NCBI GenBank assembly: GCA_947172415.1 | Contig: OX359189.1 | Coordinates: 3,052,501-3,116,500, forward strand | Length of the DNA stretch: 64,000 nt | DNA from: Chondrosia reniformis | Taxonomy: Eukaryota; Porifera; Demospongiae; Chondrillida; Chondrillidae | Reading direction: 5' to 3' | Part shown: one piece after another, positions 59,010 to 64,000 of the stretch | Numbering within the stretch: the first letter of the stretch is position 1 | How the letters are laid out: each line of letters opens with the position of its first letter | Translations under genes and position numbers: made by a program | Notes under the pieces: generated by a model | What the model saw: only the letters and a program-made list of their open reading frames with translations | What the model was told of the DNA's origin: nothing | Database searches by the model: none

Positions 59010-60148
59010 CTTTGGTCTCTTGATAGAAGCACAAGAGAGCTCCTTCTCAAGAGTGTCACAAAATGCATCGTCGCATCCCTCCTAAATACACGGACAATAT
59101 ACATGGAGAGAACATGTGTGAATACTGTCTGTTGAGTAGACCTCTTTGGTCTAAAACAAGTCTGTAGACAGGTCAATAACTAATACTAATACATACAAAT
59201 ATACATTAAACAGTATATGAACACATTATATATAGATATAGACTACATATATACAAATATTCACTATATAGTATATAGAGTATATGAAGACATTATAGAT
59301 ATATATACAGTATGTAGACTACATACAACATACTTTGAGGAATGCTCTTGTTCCTTGGATATTCTCTTGCAGCAGACCAAGGGAAAAAGGCTGGCCATTA
59401 TTTCAAACATATAGCGTGATTAAATCCACCATTACTCCATAGGTAACCACTACATGAATATAAAGAAATTTGGACCTATTATAAAAGGCTATGGGTACCT
59501 ATTAATATTAATATACAGGCTGTGGGTACCTATTAATATTAATATACAGGCCATTTGGGTACCTATTAATATTAATGTACAGGCTGTGGGTATACCTATT
59601 AATGAATTTGTTCACAACTCTTTGTGGGGCCTCCAGCCATCCAATGCGATTACCAGGAGAAAATATCTTGGAGAATGTGGCATTAGAAACTACATTTCCC
59701 TTGTAGTCTGGATCTCCTCTAGGGCAAGAAGAGAGATGAAGAGCAGGATTAATAGACATGAGGATATTCAGTGCAAACACAAAACTACTTGTCATCGTAT
59801 GCAAACAGTCTCTTTGGTGGTCCAGTGTCTCTGTCAGGTTCGGGAAAGTAGTCTTCCGCTACGACAAGAAAATTGTGACGTCTTGCTACGTATCTACACT
59901 AGCTGCTTGCAGCGATCTGACCAGAAAGAGCACAAACACACCCATCAATGGGCACCCACCCACTCCAGCAGCAAGACACCACAAACCTGAACTGCAGCAC
60001 ACTCCTGTCGGGTTCTGGAAGGGTATGGTGTACATCATGGCCACAAATGGTTTATCCTCTGTCACTATCTGTGGCCTCCTACCAAAGTGCTCTTTGATAG
60101 CCCTCTCCAGGTCCTGTGGGACTATGCCATCATCGTCCAGGGCAATTA
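59010..60148 (-). pseudogene. Class I/II PLP aminotransferase (2-aminoadipate transaminase-like), disabled
   Basis: Minus-strand exons can be placed at 60148-59987, 59916-59789, 59718-59596 and 59081-59010. They read GIVPQDLERAIKEHFGRRP to MMYTIPFQNPTGVCCSS, then DRCKQLV, FLVVAEDYFPEPD and KRLFAYDDK, then GDPDYKGNVVSNATFSKIFS with SPGNRIGWLEAPQRVV (PLP lysine in FSKI), then DDAFCDTLEKELSCASIKRP. Exon 59916-59789 contains a TAG right after KQLV and is one base out of phase, so the frame is broken there. An exon between 59596 and 59081 and the N-terminal exons are not identifiable. Splice sites are otherwise good, which suggests recent loss; a sequencing error cannot be excluded. Confidence 0.65.
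59493..59600. repeat. 31-33-bp minisatellite
   Basis: Three and a half copies of GGGTACCTATTAATATTAAT plus a TATACAGGC tail, starting at 59493, 59524, 59557 and 59588, just beyond the aminotransferase exon at 59596. Confidence 0.9.
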
Positions 60149-61971
60149 GATACAGACATTATAAATGGAATTCTAATATCATAGTTAGGTATTCTCAATT
60201 CCAGCTTACAGTTTTGCTCAAACAATTGATCAAACACTCAAAAGAACAATTAATCACACAGCATCGTTTTGGCTGTCATACTGCATCCTTCATCAGGATA
60301 GAAAAGGATATAATGACAGTAGAGATATGGTTACTAGGTAAATATTAAATATTAGGTTCTGATGTCAGAAAGGTGGGTGTGGTCAGGAAACAGGAATGGA
60401 ATTCTAATACATTCCAAAACACACCTATGACAGATATATAGATGCACATATGTATAACCTACCACCAGACCATCAGTACCAATCTTTCAAATGTGAAGTA
60501 TAGCCCTATATAAGCTAAGTCAGCTAGCCAATGGGAATGTGTAAATCTGTGGGCAGCTGCAGACGTGACAAATATCATTTTTATCATAACTCAATTATAT
60601 GGTATAATTAAAGAAAATAATTACCGCCAGTGAGTTCAATTGGACATCCTGAACATGCTACATAACTTTTATTTTGCTGGGCTAATTTGAACATTTGTAC
60701 TGTATATCTAGTATAGACCAATGGCATAACAGAGGCCTAATTAAAAATTCTGCTAAATTTAATTTTCGTTAAAATACTGGTACTGTCAACATTAATTTTG
60801 GTTCAAATGACCCTCATAGGAACCATATGAATTAGTTAACTTATTTAACTTAACTTAGATTACTAGTATATATTATAACTTGCACTAGTACTGTATATTA
60901 AAGTGTGTATATACCCTCATCAAAACCTCTATGGGTTTCTATAGGTGTAGTCTATAAATCAAAACAATCTATTCTATTTTTCCATAATTTGTTAATATCA
61001 ATTGTGTCCACGTGTTGGTGGTGTTTTAGTTAATTCAGAAGCATTATGATTTTTTTTAATGAATTTACCCCATATACATAGATGCTGATGATCTCTTTTC
61101 TATCTTCAGCGATACTTTCTCATCCATCACAATCAAATGGCACAATATATTGTATTATATTTAACTGACATTGGAACCTCTAACTTTCGCTTGAGGCTAA
61201 AAACTAAGTCTGTTTAACCAATAAATTCATATACTGATTAAAGTTCATTTCTTTGGCCAGATTATAATATATATATATATTGGATCGATTCCTAGTACAC
61301 ATCTCAAGTGGCTCTCAATCTCTTTGTGTTTTAACTAGTAAATACCTTCAAAAGAGGCAATATAATTAACAGGTCACATGCACTATACATTTATTATAAA
61401 TTGGGTAATAATAATATAATTAAACTGAATTGCCTGTATGTAGGAAATGTAGGAAATTTACATAATAAAGTTTAAAGTTTATATTATATATATATAGGAC
61501 CATATAAAATTTAAGAGAAATTAATTGAATGGAGACATGCAGATAGTTCACATGCAATTCATTTTAGATAGATCTCTTACACACACAGCAAGCTATAATA
61601 CATGTAACTATGAATATGCTCCAACTGATTATTAGGAGTGAAACCAACACACCAGATGTACGTAGCCATCCAAGGATTAAATCTAAATCCCTCTGAAACT
61701 GTATACATAAGGTACGTTACTTAAATTCATGAAGCTCAACAGGATGTATATACATATACTCACAATTATCAATTTGTGTTGACTTTCAATTTCATATTTT
61801 TACTGACTAAAACTACATTTTGAAAGCAATAAGCAATCCACTCCAATGAGGTAAAACAGCTGGCACTAAATTTTGGTATATATGCATGTGTCATTTATAG
61901 TTGCTTTTCTCAAACTAGATGCATCTCCACTCTTTGCCATGTTCGTACATTATAGTGTAGTTATTAAAACA
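60149..61971. other. Intergenic, no gene recognised
   Basis: AT-rich. A CCTGATGAAGGATGCAG stretch on the minus strand near 60280 followed by AAAACG near 60258 loosely resembles the hammerhead-like motifs elsewhere. A TA-microsatellite run lies near 61268. Confidence 0.4.
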
Positions 61972-62334
61972 TTTAATCCAGAGGTATTATTGAGCAACAG
62001 CAACATAAATTATTGATAATAGGACGTTTCAACCCGTAGGTATTCATCAGCAAACATGATGAAAGGAATGGTTGGTTCAACATGGATCAGGGAATCTCCC
62101 TTGATCCTATTTGGAATGACCTAATCAATTAACTCCCTTAGCCTAGAATTCATTTTTATCTTAATTTAATATTCGGCGCAATTTCACAATGACATCATCT
62201 TTTCACACCTCTCATCCAACTTCTATATAAACCCCAATGCAACCATTCCTCTTTTATCATGTTTGCTGATGAAGACCTACGGGTTGTAACGTCCTATTTA
62301 TGTTGCTGTTGCTCAATAATACCTCTGGATTAAA
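61972..62334. mobile_element. 363-bp foldback MITE with hammerhead-like arms
   Basis: Inverted arms of about 80 bp, beginning TTTAATCCAGAGGTATTATT and GAGCAACAGCAACATAAAT. Both arms include a hammerhead-like core. The left arm, read on the minus strand, has CTGATGA, then TACC-TACG-GGTT, then GAAACGTC. The right arm has CTGATGA, GACC-TACG-GGTT and a mutated GTAAC. A solo arm is at 27249-27310, and a related element is at 40160-40318. Confidence 0.85.
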
Positions 62335-62532
62335 TCATGATCGCAACAAACAACCCTTATCACTTTATTAAAACATGTACAGGCATCACTGTGGGACCAT
62401 GTACATCAGGGAAATTGTATCTTCAGATTTATTGAGGATATGCAGCCAATTTTGTATAGGTGGATTTAGGTATATGTATATACTCATGATCAGCATCACT
62501 TATGAATTATTTTGTCTACTTGTATAATATAT

Positions 62533-63493
62533 AGACTGCTCCTCTTGTCGGACTCATGGGTGAACTAAACTGGAAGCCATTACACTGGCATACTAAATTT
62601 ACCACCATTAAATTCTGGCATCACCTTTGTGGTCTCCCTATTAAATGCATGCCCAAGAAGGTATTATTGTTTTTAGCCAAACTTAACCTCAAAGATACAT
62701 GGTATAGCAATGTTATGGATGTAATCTCTAAATTAATTACCCCCAATGATGCTCCTTATCCTGCTATTTCTAACCCCAGTAATTTCATGAACACCATCAT
62801 GTATGATAGATCACACTTCCTCAGTTATACAATGCAACTTATAAATAAATTAGCCTTACAAGATTGGACCTTAAGACTAGACACTATAGACAAAAATAGT
62901 AGATCTGGGGGCAGGTTAGCTGACTACAGGCTCATTAAGAGAACGCCCTCAACTGATGACTATATAAGGACTGGTAATTTTGATAAAAGGAGAGTCCTGG
63001 CAGCCCTGAGGTGTGGGTGCCTCCCTCTCGAAATTGAGAAGGGCAGATTGAGACACCCTAAGGTTGATCTGGAGAGCAGGATTTGCCAGCTGTGTAACTG
63101 TGGTGCAATAGAGGACTCCACTCATTTTATTACAACCTGTCCAGCTTTCAATCATATAAGATGTAATCTTTTTGCTGAATGCTCACTTTTATCCCCTAAC
63201 TTCTACTCTTACCCAAGTATCCAAAAAAAATACTTCATCCTAACATACCCAAATCAAAAGATCTCAAATTATATTTACAGTATGTACATTCATCGTAAAT
63301 CTCTCACTCATTCTCACTAATTTTTGTTCCATAAAGGTTTTGTAATACACACACCCTCCCTGCATGGCCCTGGAAATGTATACCCAGTGACTTGTAAACC
63401 CACCATGGGTTGGGCTATTTCTGACTGATCTTTTTTTCAGAATAGCATGTCACATGTCACATTAATAAAAATCATTATTATTATTATTATTAT
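62533..63493 (+). mobile_element. 5'-truncated LINE (non-LTR retrotransposon), ORF2 C-terminus and 3' tail
   Basis: An open frame from about 62533 (first ATG 62556) to 63320 encodes the end of a LINE reverse transcriptase: GELNWKPLHWHTKFTTIKFW, RVLAALRCGCLPLEIEKGR and the zinc-knuckle-like CQLCNCGAIEDSTHFITTCP. There is no RT palm, so the copy is 5' truncated and inactive. The 3' part ends TTAATAAAAATC and an (ATT)n tail at 63473-63493. A shorter copy of the same 3' end is at 51825-52010. Confidence 0.85.
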
Positions 63494-64000
63494 ATGTTCA
63501 CTACATTCTTTACAAATATATGCAAAAGTAATTAAATAGTAATTTTAGGTGCATGCTTCCTTGAAGTTCCAAATGCTGCTAATCTAACAAGTTAGGTACT
63601 TTCCCTGTGTAATTTTCCTTCATTGCACTCAACAACCAGTAGTCCACCAGATGTGGACATGTTCCTTGTGTTTGAACAGTAGTCATTCATTGGAAGATCG
63701 AAAAGGGACACACTATATACATGTATATGAAGGCAGCATATAAACCATTATACATAATCATACTCTCTAAGTAGGAATGGCCGAAAAAATGGCTGCCCTA
63801 TACAATGTATTAGCAAGCAACACCTCATAAATAACCGATCTACACGCTCTACAGCATTCAAAAAGTGGCTCACCAGGAACAGGCCCATTTCCAAAATTCA
63901 TTTTTCTTCTTTTATTGAATGGACTAGCACTAGTATGAGAATTTATGCGGGCACATACAAGTTATAAATCGTCATAAATATTTCCGAACTAGGGAATAGA
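63494..64000. other. No feature recognised at the window end
   Basis: About 500 bases without a supported reading frame or repeat. Confidence 0.4.

Noticed and set aside
59454-60348. Two long plus-strand frames (178 and 196 residues)
   Set aside because: They are antisense shadows of the aminotransferase exons and the 31-bp minisatellite.

Overview
The window is nuclear DNA of an animal, most likely a sponge or another early-branching invertebrate. It is AT-rich, its genes are split by many short GT-AG introns, neighbouring genes are only tens to hundreds of bases apart, and it is full of MITE-like elements and minisatellites. The metazoan assignment rests on recognisable orthologues (DR1, ALG3, GBE1, THOC3, DDX19) and on extracellular domain shuffling (sushi, EMI, EGF, FN3, BPI, RGM). 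The sponge assignment is inference.

Layout. 0-1.5 kb: a 63-bp tandem repeat and a decayed Penelope-like reverse transcriptase. 1.5-4.1 kb: exons of a sushi/FN3-like gene, one carrying a frameshift. 5.5-12.2 kb: a complete 20-exon gene for a 731-residue secreted protein, EMI-EGF-EGF-FN3-BPI. 13.1-23.2 kb: a compact housekeeping cluster with divergent DR1/ALG3 (24 bp between start codons), ALG3 and GBE1 tail to tail, and divergent GBE1/THOC3. 23.5-37.2 kb: DDX19, whose fifth intron is about 9.8 kb long and packed with repeats and gene debris. 37-40.7 kb: MITEs and little else.

40.7-54.5 kb: the most unusual part. One 13.8-kb CACTA-like DNA transposon runs from CACTG to CAGTG with a TA duplication. 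It sits inside a MITE whose uninterrupted paralogue lies at 4.2 kb in the same window. It carries two intact head-to-head multi-exon genes: an 834-residue C2H2/transposase-like protein and a 495-residue SAMD3-like partner. It also carries a nested 6.4-kb inverted-repeat block holding an intact gene for a repulsive guidance molecule (RGM)-like protein. A complete type I hammerhead ribozyme lies 169 bp from its left end.

54.5-64 kb: a recent 1.2-kb tandem duplication, a small intronless secreted three-repeat protein with a TATA box, a disabled aminotransferase gene, a MITE with degenerate hammerhead-like arms and a 5'-truncated LINE.

For multi-exon genes, exon boundaries were chosen by eye from splice consensus, reading-frame phase and family similarity. 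In every gene called intact, all exon lengths and phases add up to one open frame.
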